DNA of 64,000 nt from Paraburkholderia sejongensis (GCF_020880815.1 NZ_JAJITD010000024.1:1-64000); one strand, 5' to 3'; shown: positions 27,951-37,661, numbered from the stretch's first letter. Numbers and translations: made by a program. Notes: a model not told the origin generated them from the letters alone.

Positions 27951-28143
27951 GATTACCGGTTCATCGTTAGGCCATCGTCAGGCATTGTTCTTTGGCACGC
28001 GTGATGAGCAGAAGCGGACAAACCGCCAGAACCGCCACACAGGTGCGCCGTGCCGCGATCCATTCGGACCGCGGCGCTCGGCCCGACAGCAGGCCGTGTT
28101 ACTGCTTTTACTGCCGCTAATACTGCATCAACGGAACAGCGCT
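27951..28143 (-). other. 193-base spacer between nuoI and nuoJ
   Basis: This is the longest gap inside the nuo operon. I see no coding frame with a good start on the minus strand, no clear hairpin terminator and no promoter. It is probably untranslated mRNA. Confidence 0.5.
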
Positions 28144-28632
28144 TCAACGATACGGTGCGTCGGCTGCCTTGTTGGCGGCGATCTGCGCTTCGTAGCGATC
28201 GCCGACGGCCAGCAGCATGTCCTTCGTGAAGTAGAGGTCGCCGCGCTTCTCGCCGTGGTACTCGAGAATGTGCGTCTCGACGATCGAGTCGACCGGGCAG
28301 CTCTCTTCGCAGAAACCGCAGAAGATGCACTTGGTCAGGTCGATGTCGTAACGCGTCGTGCGACGGGTGTTGTCCGCGCGGGTTTCCGATTCGATCGTGA
28401 TCGCGAGCGCAGGGCACACCGCTTCGCACAGCTTGCATGCGATGCAGCGTTCCTCGCCGTTTTCATAACGGCGCAGCGCGTGCAGACCGCGGAAACGCGG
28501 CGAGATCGGGGTCTTTTCTTCGGGGAACTGCACGGTGACCTTGCGCTGGAACGTGTAACGTCCGGTCAACGCGAGACCCTTCAGCAGTTCCGTGAGGAAG
28601 AAGGTCTTGAAGAAGTTTTGGATTGCGGTCAT
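28144..28632 (-). CDS. nuoI: NADH-quinone oxidoreductase subunit I
   Basis: The 162-residue ferredoxin-like subunit has two 4Fe-4S motifs, CIACKLCEAVCP and CIFCGFCEESCP, which bind clusters N6a and N6b that pass electrons to NuoB. An N-terminal amphipathic helix docks it to the membrane arm. Length matches the betaproteobacterial family. It starts 15 bases after the nuoH stop. Confidence 0.98.
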   Translation of the reverse strand: MTAIQNFFKTFFLTELLKGLALTGRYTFQRKVTVQFPEEKTPISPRFRGLHALRRYENGEERCIACKLCEAVCPALAITIESETRADNTRRTTRYDIDLTKCIFCGFCEESCPVDSIVETHILEYHGEKRGDLYFTKDMLLAVGDRYEAQIAANKAADAPYR

Positions 28633-28647
28633 AGGTTCATCCGCCCT

Positions 28648-29712
28648 TTATTTCCAGATGTTCAACGGCGACATGATCCAGAAGCCGACCACCACGAGCC
28701 ACACCACGCAGACCGGAATGAAGACCTTCCAGCCCAGACGCATGATCTGGTCATAGCGGTAGCGCGGGAACGTGGCGCGTGCCCAGATGAACACCGACAA
28801 CAGGAAGAAGACCTTGGCGACGAGCCAGACGATGCCCGGGATGAATTCGAGGAACCCGAACGGTGCGCTCCAGCCGCCAAGGAACAGCGTTGCTGCCAAT
28901 GCCGAGATGACGATCATGTTGATGTACTCGGCGAGGAAGAACAGCGCGAACGCCATACCCGAGTAATCGATCATGTGACCCGCGACGATTTCCGACTCCC
29001 CTTCCACCACGTCGAACGGGTGGCGGTTCGTTTCGGCGATGCCCGAGATGAAGTAGACGACGAACATCGGCAGCAGCGGCAGCCAGTTCCACGACAGGAA
29101 GTTCAGGCCGTGCGACGCGAAGAAGCCCTGCTCCTGCGAACCGACGATACCCGACAGATTCAGCGTACCGGCCGTCATCAGCACGACGACGAGCGCGAAG
29201 CCCATCGAGATTTCATACGAGACCATCTGCGCCGCCGCGCGCATTGCGCCGAGGAACGCGTACTTCGAGTTCGACGCCCAGCCGGCCAGAATCACGCCGT
29301 ACACGCCGATCGACGAAATCGCCATCGCGTACAGCAGACCCGCGTTAATGTCGCCGAGCACCGCACCTGCCTGGAACGGAATCACTGCCCACACCGCGAA
29401 GGCCGGCACCACCACCATCACCGGTGCAACCAGGTACACCCAGCGGCTCGCTTGCGCCGGCTGGATCACTTCCTTGAGCAACAGTTTCAGCACGTCGGCG
29501 ATCGGCTGCAGCAGACCGCCGGGGCCGACGCGGTTCGGGCCGAGACGCACGTGCATCCAGCCGATCAGCTTACGCTCCCACAAAATCAGGTAAGCGACGC
29601 ACAGCAGGATCACGACGGCCACCACCACGATGCGCACGAGCGCCCACACCGTGGGCCATGCCACACCGAGAAGCTGGGCGCCGCCCGAGTTGATCGTATC
29701 GAACAAGCTCAT
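28648..29712 (-). CDS. nuoH: NADH-quinone oxidoreductase subunit H
   Basis: A 354-residue membrane subunit with eight or nine helices that forms most of the quinone chamber at the foot of the peripheral arm. The conserved ERKLIGWMHVRLGPNRVGP loop and the Glu-rich ETNRHPFDVVEGESEIVAG loop are present. Its start touches the nuoG stop, with no spacer, so translation is coupled. Confidence 0.98.
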   Translation of the reverse strand: MSLFDTINSGGAQLLGVAWPTVWALVRIVVVAVVILLCVAYLILWERKLIGWMHVRLGPNRVGPGGLLQPIADVLKLLLKEVIQPAQASRWVYLVAPVMVVVPAFAVWAVIPFQAGAVLGDINAGLLYAMAISSIGVYGVILAGWASNSKYAFLGAMRAAAQMVSYEISMGFALVVVLMTAGTLNLSGIVGSQEQGFFASHGLNFLSWNWLPLLPMFVVYFISGIAETNRHPFDVVEGESEIVAGHMIDYSGMAFALFFLAEYINMIVISALAATLFLGGWSAPFGFLEFIPGIVWLVAKVFFLLSVFIWARATFPRYRYDQIMRLGWKVFIPVCVVWLVVVGFWIMSPLNIWK

Positions 29713-32046
29713 TTACGCCTTCTCCACCACCAGTTCACCGAACAGGCTGCCCAGCGCTGCACCGGCAGGCGTAGCCGCCGATACGCGGACGACCGTCTCC
29801 GCAAGATTCGCATCGCGCACGGCCGGCAACTGCACCGCTTGCTCGCCCTGACGAACGCGTACTGCGTCGCCCTCTTTCAAACCCAGTTTGTCGAACAGCG
29901 CGGCCGGCAGACCGACCGCATTCGCGCTACGGGCCGCCGCGGTCAGATGCAGCGACTCCGCGCGACGCACGAGCGCGTCGGCGTGATAGATCGGCACGTT
30001 TGCAATACGCTCGAACTTGCCTTCGGCCGCCTTCGCAAGCTTGCCGCGCGATACCGCGACGCCGGTGCGGTTCGACAGACGCGAGCTCAGTTCGCCGTCG
30101 CCCAGCGCAGCGGTGCGCACTTCTTCGACCGTGTCGTATTCGAAGCCCGGCACGCCGAGCAGGCTACCCAGCACGCGCAGCACCTTCCACGCCGGACGCG
30201 TGTCGCCAAGCGGGCGCACGACGCCGTTAAAGGTCTGCACCGTGCCTTCGGCGTTGACGAACGTGCCGCCGGTTTCGGTGAACGGCGCGATCGGCAGCAG
30301 CACGTCCGCGTATTCAGCACCGGTCTGGAACGGGGACATCACGACGACCATCTCGGCCTGCTTCAGCGCGGCGAGCGCCTGCGCCGGATTGGCCGTATCG
30401 AATTCCGGCTCGAGGTTCAGCAGCAGATAACCCTTGCGCGGTTGCTCGAACACTTCGAGTGCGTTCAGGCCGCCTTCGCCCGGCAGCGCGTTCACGAGGT
30501 GCGCGCCGACCGTGTTGGCCGCTTCGGTGAGGAAGCCCAGGGTCGCGCCGGTTGCCTCGGCAATCCATTGAGCCGCGGCGTGAATCGCCGCGAAGTCCGG
30601 ATGACGGACTGCTTCGTTGCCGAGCAGCACGAGGCGGCTTGCGCCCGTGGTAAGCGAGTTCGCGACCTGCTTGTGTGCGTCGGTCGGCTGCGTGCCGGCG
30701 AACGCTTCCGGCAGCGCGGCGCCCTTCGCCTCGCCCACTGCGCCGGCGATGCCCGCGAGCGCGTCGAGCCATGCCGACGGCGCCGCGACCAAACGCTGCG
30801 CTTGCGGGATCATCGCGTCGTCGTTGGTTGCCTGGATCAGAGTGAGCTTCGAACCACCACGAGCCGCCAGACGCAGACGCGCGGCGAACAGCGGATGATC
30901 GCGGCGCAGATCCGTACCGATCACGAGCGCCGCATCGATATTCGACAGTTCGGCGATCGCGGTGCCGAGCCACGGCGCACCGTTGACGGGCGCCGAGAAG
31001 TCAGCCTGACGCAGACGGAAGTCCACGTTCGGCGTGCCGACCGCTTGCGCGATCTGCTTGAGCAGGAACAGTTCTTCGACCGTGCTATGCGCGCTCGACA
31101 GTGCCGCCAGCGCGTTCGCGCCATGGTCGCCCTTGATACCCTTCAGACCCTTGACCACGTAATCGAGCGCGGTCTGCCAGTCGGTTTCGACCCACTGGCC
31201 GCCCTGCTTGAGCATCGGCCTGGTCAGACGCTCGGGGCTGTTCAGGCCTTCGTACGAGAAGCGGTCCTTGTCCGAAATCCAGCACTCGTTGATCGCTTCG
31301 TTTTCGAACGGCAGAACCCGCATCACGCGATTGTTCTTCACCTGCACGACGAGGTTCGCGCCGACGGAATCGTGTGGGCTCACCGACTTGCGGCGCGACA
31401 GTTCCCACGTGCGTGCGCTATAGCGGAACGGCTTGCTGGTGAGCGCACCGACCGGGCAGAGGTCGATCATGTTGCCCGACAGTTCGGAGTCGACCGTCTT
31501 GCCGACGAACGAGGTGATTTCCGAATGCTCGCCGCGGCCCAGCATGCCGAGTTCCATCACGCCGGCGATTTCCTGGCCGAAGCGGACGCAACGCGTGCAG
31601 TGGATGCAGCGCGACATTTCTTCCATCGAGATCAGCGGGCCGACGTTCTTGTGGAACACCACGCGCTTTTCTTCGCTATAGCGCGATGACGACTTGCCGT
31701 AACCGACCGCCAGATCCTGCAGCTGACATTCGCCGCCCTGGTCGCAGATCGGGCAATCGAGCGGGTGGTTGATCAGCAGGAATTCCATCACGGCTTGCTG
31801 GCCCTTCACCGCCTTTTCCGACTTGGTGCGCACGATCATGCCGGCCGACACCGGCGTCGCGCATGCGGGCACCGCCTTCGGCATTTTCTCGACATCGACC
31901 AGACACATCCGGCAGTTGGCCGCAATCGACAGCTTCTTGTGATAGCAGAAGTGAGGAATGTAGGTGTCGACCTTATGCGCAGCCTGGATCACCATGCTGC
32001 CCTCAGGCACCTCGACTTTCTTGCCGTCTATTTCCAGTTCAACCAT
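29713..32046 (-). CDS. nuoG: NADH-quinone oxidoreductase subunit G
   Basis: The 777-residue subunit has an N-terminal 2Fe-2S ferredoxin domain (CYHKKLSIAANCRMC), then the His-Cys 4Fe-4S loop and a second 4Fe-4S domain (CIHCTRCVRF), and a long molybdopterin-oxidoreductase-like domain without cofactor. It carries electrons within the peripheral arm. I chose ATG 32046; the in-frame TTG at 32055 would be too close to the GGAAG site. Its C-terminal part is more variable, as usual. Confidence 0.97.
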   Translation of the reverse strand: MVELEIDGKKVEVPEGSMVIQAAHKVDTYIPHFCYHKKLSIAANCRMCLVDVEKMPKAVPACATPVSAGMIVRTKSEKAVKGQQAVMEFLLINHPLDCPICDQGGECQLQDLAVGYGKSSSRYSEEKRVVFHKNVGPLISMEEMSRCIHCTRCVRFGQEIAGVMELGMLGRGEHSEITSFVGKTVDSELSGNMIDLCPVGALTSKPFRYSARTWELSRRKSVSPHDSVGANLVVQVKNNRVMRVLPFENEAINECWISDKDRFSYEGLNSPERLTRPMLKQGGQWVETDWQTALDYVVKGLKGIKGDHGANALAALSSAHSTVEELFLLKQIAQAVGTPNVDFRLRQADFSAPVNGAPWLGTAIAELSNIDAALVIGTDLRRDHPLFAARLRLAARGGSKLTLIQATNDDAMIPQAQRLVAAPSAWLDALAGIAGAVGEAKGAALPEAFAGTQPTDAHKQVANSLTTGASRLVLLGNEAVRHPDFAAIHAAAQWIAEATGATLGFLTEAANTVGAHLVNALPGEGGLNALEVFEQPRKGYLLLNLEPEFDTANPAQALAALKQAEMVVVMSPFQTGAEYADVLLPIAPFTETGGTFVNAEGTVQTFNGVVRPLGDTRPAWKVLRVLGSLLGVPGFEYDTVEEVRTAALGDGELSSRLSNRTGVAVSRGKLAKAAEGKFERIANVPIYHADALVRRAESLHLTAAARSANAVGLPAALFDKLGLKEGDAVRVRQGEQAVQLPAVRDANLAETVVRVSAATPAGAALGSLFGELVVEKA

Positions 32047-32175
32047 GATGGTCAATCTTCCTTAACCTGTTACCGCTCAATCGTTCGCCTGTTCATCGCC
32101 TGCTTTCGGGCGATGAATCCTGCGGTTGAGGTGTTCGTCCGGGAGTTATCCGCCGGCCAACCGTATCGACCCGAC

Positions 32176-33504
32176 TCAGGCCGCCACGGTTTCCGATGCC
32201 GCCGCCGTGCCGGCATGACCGCCGACGAGGCAATGCTTGTGGGCGACGTGGTATTCGAATTCGTCCCAGTAGTGCTTGAGCATGCCGCGAACCGGCATGG
32301 CCGCCGCATCGCCGAGCGCGCAGATCGTGCGGCCCATGATGTTTTCGGCGACCGAATTCAGCAGATCCAGGTCTTCCTGGCGGCCGAGCCCGTGCTCGAT
32401 ACGATGCACGACGCGATACAGCCAGCCGGTGCCTTCACGGCACGGCGTGCACTGACCGCACGATTCCTCGTAGTAGAAGTACGACAGGCGCAACAGCGAG
32501 CGCACCATGCAGCGCGTCTCGTCCATCACGATCACCGCGCCGGAGCCGAGCATCGAGCCCGCCTTCGCGATCGAGTCGTAATCCATGTCGGTCTGCATCA
32601 TCATGTCGCCCGGAATCACCGGTGCCGACGAACCGCCGGGAATCACGGCCTTGATCTTCTTGCCGCCGCGCATGCCGCCGGCGAGTTCCATCAGCGTCGC
32701 GAACGGCGTGCCGAGCGGAATTTCGTAATTGCCCGGACGCTCGACGTCGCCCGACACCGAGAAAATCTTCGTGCCGCCGTTGTTCGGCTTGCCGATCTCG
32801 AGGTAATTCTGCGGACCGATCGCGAGCAGGAACGGCACCGCCGCGAACGTTTCGGTGTTGTTGATCGTGGTCGGCTTGCCGTACACGCCGAAGCTCGCCG
32901 GGAACGGCGGCTTGAAGCGCGGCTGGCCCTTCTTGCCCTCGATCGACTCGAGCAGCGCGGTTTCTTCGCCGCAGATGTAGGCGCCGTAACCGTGATGCGC
33001 ATGCAACTGGAACGAGAAGCCCGAGCCCATGATGTTGGCGCCGAGGAACCCCGCGCGACGAGCTTCTTCTAACGCTTCTTCGAAGCGTTTATAGACTTCC
33101 CAGATTTCGCCGTGAATATAGTTGTAGCCGACCGTGATGCCCATCGCATATGCGCCGATCGCCATGCCTTCGATCAGCGCATGCGGATTGAAACGCAGGA
33201 TGTCGCGGTCCTTGAACGTGCCCGGTTCGCCTTCGTCCGAATTGCAGACGAGGTATTTCTGGCCCGGGAACTGACGCGGCATGAAGCTCCACTTCAGACC
33301 GGTCGGGAAGCCCGCGCCGCCACGACCGCGCAGACCCGACGCCTTGACGTCGGCGATCACCTGCTCGGGCGGAATCTTTTCTTCCAGAATGCGGCGCAGC
33401 TGGGCGTAACCGCCGCGCGCCACATAATCTTCGAGATGCCAGTTGTCGCCGTTCAGGCCGGCGAGAATCAGCGGTTTGATGTGACGATCGTGTAAAGCCG
33501 TCAT
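32176..33504 (-). CDS. nuoF: NADH-quinone oxidoreductase subunit F
   Basis: The 442-residue flavoprotein binds FMN and NADH (GLRGRGGAGFPTGLKW and the GEETAL loop) and one 4Fe-4S cluster (SCGQCTPCREGT). It is the electron entry point of complex I. Its ATG overlaps the nuoE stop by three bases (ATGA), which fixes the start and shows coupled translation. The C-terminus is extended with Ala, Thr and Ser. Confidence 0.98.
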   Translation of the reverse strand: MTALHDRHIKPLILAGLNGDNWHLEDYVARGGYAQLRRILEEKIPPEQVIADVKASGLRGRGGAGFPTGLKWSFMPRQFPGQKYLVCNSDEGEPGTFKDRDILRFNPHALIEGMAIGAYAMGITVGYNYIHGEIWEVYKRFEEALEEARRAGFLGANIMGSGFSFQLHAHHGYGAYICGEETALLESIEGKKGQPRFKPPFPASFGVYGKPTTINNTETFAAVPFLLAIGPQNYLEIGKPNNGGTKIFSVSGDVERPGNYEIPLGTPFATLMELAGGMRGGKKIKAVIPGGSSAPVIPGDMMMQTDMDYDSIAKAGSMLGSGAVIVMDETRCMVRSLLRLSYFYYEESCGQCTPCREGTGWLYRVVHRIEHGLGRQEDLDLLNSVAENIMGRTICALGDAAAMPVRGMLKHYWDEFEYHVAHKHCLVGGHAGTAAASETVAA

Positions 33505-33986
33505 TTCGAAAGTTCCTCGAGCAGCTGGTCGATCTTCTCGCGGCTCATGAAGCTGCACATGCGATGGTTGTTCACCAGCATCACCGGCGCGTCGCCGCAC
33601 GAACCCATGCACTCGCCCTCTTTCAGGGAGAACTTGCCATCGGGCGTGGTCTCGCCGAAGTCGATGCCGAGCTTCTGCTTCAGGTATTCAGCGGCGCTTT
33701 CCGAGCCGCCGTCCGGGCCGAGTTGGCACGGCAGGTTCGTGCAAAGCGTGATCTTGTATTTGCCGACCGGCGAGGTCTCGTACATCGTGTAGAAAGTCGC
33801 CACTTCCTGCACGGCGACGGCCGGCATGCCGAGATAATCCGCGACGAACTGCATGAGTTCGGGCGACAGCCAGCCATGCTCTTCCTGAGCGGTGGCCAAC
33901 GCCGACATCACGGCGGACTGTTTCTGATCGGCGGGGTACTTCGCGATCGCACGATCGATTTCTTTCAGGCCTTCAGCTGAGATCAT
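33501..33986 (-). CDS. nuoE: NADH-quinone oxidoreductase subunit E
   Basis: A 161-residue thioredoxin-like 2Fe-2S subunit; the four cysteine ligands lie in CTNLPCQL and CMGSCGDAP (cluster N1a). It pairs with NuoF. I chose the ATG at 33986; a TTG seven codons earlier is possible but unlike the family. A 133-base spacer precedes it after nuoD. Confidence 0.97.
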   Translation of the reverse strand: MISAEGLKEIDRAIAKYPADQKQSAVMSALATAQEEHGWLSPELMQFVADYLGMPAVAVQEVATFYTMYETSPVGKYKITLCTNLPCQLGPDGGSESAAEYLKQKLGIDFGETTPDGKFSLKEGECMGSCGDAPVMLVNNHRMCSFMSREKIDQLLEELSK

Positions 33987-34119
33987 TTTCAGACACGACT
34001 CTTTCAATTCCTACCGAACGAAAACCTGTCGCTCACGTCATACTGCGACAGACCCGGCGTTCCTTTGCTCGACGCGCGTGGCGGTGCGATGACCGCGGAT
34101 GCGCGTCGCTGAATACGTC

Positions 34120-35373
34120 CTAGCGGTCCACTTCGCCGAACACGATGTCCTGCGTGCCGATGATCGTCACGGCGTCGGCGATCATGTGACCGCGAGCCAT
34201 TTCGTCGAGCGCGGACAGGTGCGCGTAACCCGGCGCGCGGATCTTCAGGCGATACGGCTTATTGGCGCCGTCCGAGATCAGATAGATGCCGAACTCTCCC
34301 TTCGGATGTTCGACCGCGGCGTACGCCTCGCCTTCGGGCACGTGGAAACCTTCGGTGAACAGCTTGAAGTGATGGATCAGATCTTCCATGTTCGACTTCA
34401 TGCCGACACGCGACGGCGGCGCAACCTTGTGATTGTCGGTCATCACAGGGCCCGGATTCTTGCGCAGCCACTCAATGCACTGTTTCGCGATGCGCGTGGA
34501 TTGACGCATTTCTTCGACCCGCACCAGATAGCGGTCGTAGCAGTCGCCATTCACGCCGACCGGGATGTCGAAATCGAGCTTATCGTAGACTTCGTACGGC
34601 TGCTTTTTGCGCAGATCCCACTCGATGCCCGAGCCACGCAGCATCGCACCGCTCATACCGAGTTGCAGCGCGCGCTCCGGGCTGACCACGCCGATACCGA
34701 CCAAACGCTGTTTCCAGATCCGGTTGTCGGTCAGCAGCGTTTCGTATTCGTCGACGCACTTCGGGAAGCGCGTGAAGAAGTCGTCGATGAAGTCGAGCAG
34801 CGAACCCTGGCGGTTCTCGTTCATTTTCGACAATGCCTTCGCATTGCGGATCTTCGACGCCTTGTATTGCGGCATTGCGTCAGGCAGATCGCGATAGACG
34901 CCGCCCGGGCGGTAGTAAGCCGCGTGCATGCGGGCACCGGACACCGCCTCATACACGTCCATCAGATCTTCGCGCTCACGGAACGCGTACAGGAACACCG
35001 CCATCGCGCCGACGTCGAGCGCGTGCGCGCCGATCCACATCAGGTGGTTCAGCACTCGCGTGACTTCGTCGAACAGCACGCGAATGTATTGCGCGCGCAC
35101 CGGCACGTCGATGCCGAGCAACTTCTCGATCGCCAGCACATAGCCGTGCTCATTGACCATCATCGACACGTAGTCGAGACGGTCCATGTACGGCACCGAC
35201 TGGATGAACGTCTTGCTTTCGGCGAGCTTTTCAGTCGCGCGATGCAGCAGACCGATATGCGGATCGGCGCGCTGGATCACTTCGCCGTCGAGTTCGAGCA
35301 CGAGACGCAACACACCGTGCGCTGCCGGGTGCTGCGGGCCGAAGTTGAGCGTGTAGTTCTTGATCTCTGCCAT
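34120..35373 (-). CDS. nuoD: NADH-quinone oxidoreductase subunit D
   Basis: A 417-residue subunit derived from the hydrogenase large chain. It forms the quinone pocket with NuoB: NFGPQHPAAHGVLR holds the quinone-binding His, and the C-terminus ends with DIVFGEVDR as in the family. No metal-binding Cys remain, as expected. Nine bases separate it from nuoC. Confidence 0.98.
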   Translation of the reverse strand: MAEIKNYTLNFGPQHPAAHGVLRLVLELDGEVIQRADPHIGLLHRATEKLAESKTFIQSVPYMDRLDYVSMMVNEHGYVLAIEKLLGIDVPVRAQYIRVLFDEVTRVLNHLMWIGAHALDVGAMAVFLYAFREREDLMDVYEAVSGARMHAAYYRPGGVYRDLPDAMPQYKASKIRNAKALSKMNENRQGSLLDFIDDFFTRFPKCVDEYETLLTDNRIWKQRLVGIGVVSPERALQLGMSGAMLRGSGIEWDLRKKQPYEVYDKLDFDIPVGVNGDCYDRYLVRVEEMRQSTRIAKQCIEWLRKNPGPVMTDNHKVAPPSRVGMKSNMEDLIHHFKLFTEGFHVPEGEAYAAVEHPKGEFGIYLISDGANKPYRLKIRAPGYAHLSALDEMARGHMIADAVTIIGTQDIVFGEVDR

Positions 35374-35382
35374 GACGTTCTC

Positions 35383-35985
35383 TTAGTGTTTCAGACCGCC
35401 ATAGCGATCCTCACGGATCACGCGCGGTGTGATTTCCCGCGGCTCGATCGTCACCGGCTGATAGACGACGCGCTTCTCTTCCGGGTCGTAACGCATTTCG
35501 ACGTAGCCGGAAACAGGGAAGTCCTTGCGGAACGGGTGACCGATGAAACCGTAGTCGGTCAGGATGCGGCGCAGGTCCGGGTGACCTTCGAAGACGATGC
35601 CGTACAGGTCGAACGCTTCGCGTTCATACCAGTTGACCGAATTCCAGATTTCGACGGCGGACGGCAGGATCGGCATGTCGTCGTCCGGCGCGAACACGCG
35701 CAGACGCAAGCGCCAGTTGTTCTGCACCGACAGCAGATGCAGCACGGCCGCGAAACGCGGGCCGTCGTAAGCGCCGTCGGCATAAGTTTGATAATCGACG
35801 CCGCACAGATCGACGCACTGCTCGAAACCGAGCGAGCGGTCGTCGCGCAGACGCTTTGCCACGTTGAGGTAATCGCCTGCCTTGACGACGATCGTCAATT
35901 CACCGATCGACTCGGTCACGCTCGACAGGAGGCCGCCAAAGGCCGCCTCGAGGTTCGCTTTCAGGGTCTCGAGTTTGCTTGCCAT
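35383..35985 (-). CDS. nuoC: NADH-quinone oxidoreductase subunit C
   Basis: A 200-residue peripheral-arm subunit (30-kDa type) with the family signature ERE-AFDLYGIVFEGHPDLRRIL. It supports the NuoD/NuoB interface and has no cofactor. NuoC and NuoD are separate here, as in most bacteria, not fused as in E. coli. It begins 21 bases after the nuoB stop. Confidence 0.97.
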   Translation of the reverse strand: MASKLETLKANLEAAFGGLLSSVTESIGELTIVVKAGDYLNVAKRLRDDRSLGFEQCVDLCGVDYQTYADGAYDGPRFAAVLHLLSVQNNWRLRLRVFAPDDDMPILPSAVEIWNSVNWYEREAFDLYGIVFEGHPDLRRILTDYGFIGHPFRKDFPVSGYVEMRYDPEEKRVVYQPVTIEPREITPRVIREDRYGGLKH

Positions 35986-36006
35986 ATTGTGGGGAAGGCG
36001 TTGGCC

Positions 36007-36486
36007 TTATTGACGGGCGATGGTATTGGTGCGGCGAATCTTCGCCTGCAGCTGGATCACGCCGTACACCAGCGCTTCGGCCGTGGGCGGACAGCCCGGC
36101 ACATAGACGTCGACCGGAACGATCCGGTCACAGCCGCGCACCACCGAATACGAGTAGTGGTAATAGCCGCCGCCGTTCGCGCACGAGCCCATCGAAATCA
36201 CCCAGCGCGGCTCAGCCATCTGGTCGTAGACCTTGCGCAGAGCGGGCGCCATCTTGTTGCACAGCGTGCCGGCGACGATCATCACGTCCGACTGACGCGG
36301 ACTCGGACGAAACACCACGCCGAAGCGGTCGAGGTCATAACGGGCGGCACCCGCATGCATCATCTCGACAGCGCAGCACGCAAGACCGAACGTCATCGGC
36401 CACAGCGAGCCGGTGCGCGTCCAGTTGATCAGTTTGTCGGCCGTCGTGGTGACAAACCCTTCTTTCAAGACCCCTTCGATACTCAT
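36007..36486 (-). CDS. nuoB: NADH-quinone oxidoreductase subunit B
   Basis: The 159-residue subunit binds cluster N2 through adjacent Cys residues in GLACCAVEM plus Cys in GSCANGGG and VPGCPP. N2 gives electrons to quinone. The ATG at 36486 ([11 protein letters not shown]) is conserved. A 62-base spacer lies between nuoA and nuoB. Confidence 0.98.
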
Positions 36487-36548
36487 TTGCTTTCCACTCC
36501 AGACGGGGTGACAAGCCTCGCCACCCACGTAAACCGGCGATTAATTCA

Positions 36549-36908
36549 TCATTCCCAATCGAGGCCGCCTTTTTTCCAGATGTAGGCGAAGCCAAGCAGG
36601 AACTCGAGCAGGAAAATCATCATTGCCGTGAAACCAGCCCAGCCGATGTCGCGCAGGGCCACACCCCACGGGAACAGAAACGCCGTTTCAAGGTCGAAAA
36701 TAATGAAGAGAATGGCGACGAGGTAGTAGCGCACATCGAACTTCATGCGCGCATCTTCGAAAGCTTCGAAGCCGCACTCGTACGGTGCGTTTTTCTCGGT
36801 GTCAGGCTTATTGGGACCGAGGATCTTGCCGATACTGACCAGTGCTACGCCTAAACCGGTGCCCACAATAAGGAACAGCAAAACGGGGAAATAGGCTGCG
36901 AGGTTCAA
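36549..36908 (-). CDS. nuoA: NADH-quinone oxidoreductase subunit A, TTG start
   Basis: The 119-residue subunit has three membrane helices and the conserved loop PYECGFEAFEDARMKFDVRYY (read in the family as the hinge near the quinone channel). I start it at a TTG codon at 36908 because GAGGA lies 6 bases upstream and because the length fits the betaproteobacterial family; an ATG at 36950 would add 14 unrelated residues. It is the first gene of the complex I operon. Confidence 0.93.
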   Translation of the reverse strand: MNLAAYFPVLLFLIVGTGLGVALVSIGKILGPNKPDTEKNAPYECGFEAFEDARMKFDVRYYLVAILFIIFDLETAFLFPWGVALRDIGWAGFTAMMIFLLEFLLGFAYIWKKGGLDWE

Positions 36909-36945
36909 GACAATCCTCAATCGGTTGGTTCTGAGTGCCGTCAGG

Positions 36946-36954
36946 AGCATAGCA
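36946..36954 (-). promoter_or_regulatory. Extended -10 box, candidate nuo operon promoter
   Basis: On the minus strand TGCTATGCT reads as an extended -10 element about 38 bases before the nuoA start. The -35 region is weak. It lies between the tRNA-Leu terminator and nuoA. Confidence 0.4.
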
Positions 36955-37019
36955 CCCCTGACGCGAAATCACTTCCGAAGCACACACAACGCAAACACCA
37001 AACCGTGCGCCAGAAGTGA

Positions 37020-37055
37020 AAATGCCAGCCGAAGCGAAGCAAACGGCTGGCATTT
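37020..37055 (-). terminator. Terminator after tRNA-Leu
   Basis: A perfect 12-bp stem (AAATGCCAGCCG with CGGCTGGCATTT) and a 12-base loop lie just after the tRNA on the minus strand. The right arm ends in T's. Confidence 0.8.
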
Positions 37056-37065
37056 AGATAACATT

Positions 37066-37150
37066 TGGTGCCGACGGCGAGACTCGAACTCGCACAGCTT
37101 TCGCCACTACCCCCTCAAGATAGCGTGTCTACCAATTTCACCACGTCGGC
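37066..37150 (-). tRNA. tRNA-Leu, anticodon GAG
   Basis: An 85-nt cloverleaf with a 7-bp acceptor stem (GCCGACG with CGTCGGC), encoded CCA, D-loop with TTGGT, anticodon stem CTATC/GGTAG, and the loop TTGAGGG giving anticodon GAG (Leu codons CUC/CUU). A long class II variable arm and the T-arm GCGAG-TTCGAGT-CTCGC follow. It is placed after secG and before nuoA, a typical betaproteobacterial order. Confidence 0.97.
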
Positions 37151-37262
37151 ACTATATGCAATCCGGGAAAACAACTTGTAAAACCCGCGAATCGCTTCAA
37201 GACTTGAATTGTAACTTGTTTAAGCAGATTGTTCAACGCACAAGAGCACGCCGAACGAAAAT

Positions 37263-37661
37263 TTATTTCGGCACGCCAGTCGCCGGAACCGACGCAGGCG
37301 AAGCCGGCGCTGCAGGCGATGCGGCCGCCGGAGCCGAGCCCGCTGCCGGAGCGGAAACCGGCGAAGCGGCGACGACCGGTGCCGTCGCAGCCACGCCCAG
37401 CACGCCTGCAGAGGGCTTCGCGTGATACGCGCCTAGGTAGGTGAGCGCCAACGTGGTTATAAAGAACACCGCTGCGAGGACCGCCGTGGTACGCGACAGG
37501 AAGTTCGCCGAACCGGTCGCACCGAACAGACTGCCCGATGCGCCACTGCCGAAAGCCGCACCCATGTCGGCGCCTTTGCCGTGCTGCAGCAAGACGAGTC
37601 CGATGACCCCCAGCGCCGACAACAACTGAACGACGATAATCAATGTTTTGAAATACAGCAT
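37263..37661 (-). CDS. secG: Preprotein translocase subunit SecG
   Basis: The 132-residue protein has two membrane helices (about 1-22 and 55-78) with the conserved LLQHGKGADMGAAFGSGASGSLFG loop, which marks SecG, a partner of SecYE in the inner membrane. After the second helix there is a tail of about 45 residues, nearly all Ala, Pro, Val and Ser, longer than the E. coli protein (110 residues). Start: ATG at 37661 after AGGTGAG; a GTG three codons earlier is possible. Confidence 0.93.
   Translation of the reverse strand: MLYFKTLIIVVQLLSALGVIGLVLLQHGKGADMGAAFGSGASGSLFGATGSANFLSRTTAVLAAVFFITTLALTYLGAYHAKPSAGVLGVAATAPVVAASPVSAPAAGSAPAAASPAAPASPASVPATGVPK

Noticed and set aside
27940..31689. 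A very long plus-strand open frame (over 1,200 codons) opposite nuoJ-nuoG
   Set aside because: It is an antisense shadow produced by high GC third positions of the nuo genes; its translation is rich in Arg, His and Gln with no domain.
31863..32048. Small plus-strand frame opposite the nuoG start
   Set aside because: Shadow of the conserved ferredoxin domain of nuoG, no ribosome site.
34099..36585. Plus-strand open frame of about 830 codons opposite nuoD-nuoB
   Set aside because: Same shadow effect; the minus-strand genes are certain complex I subunits.
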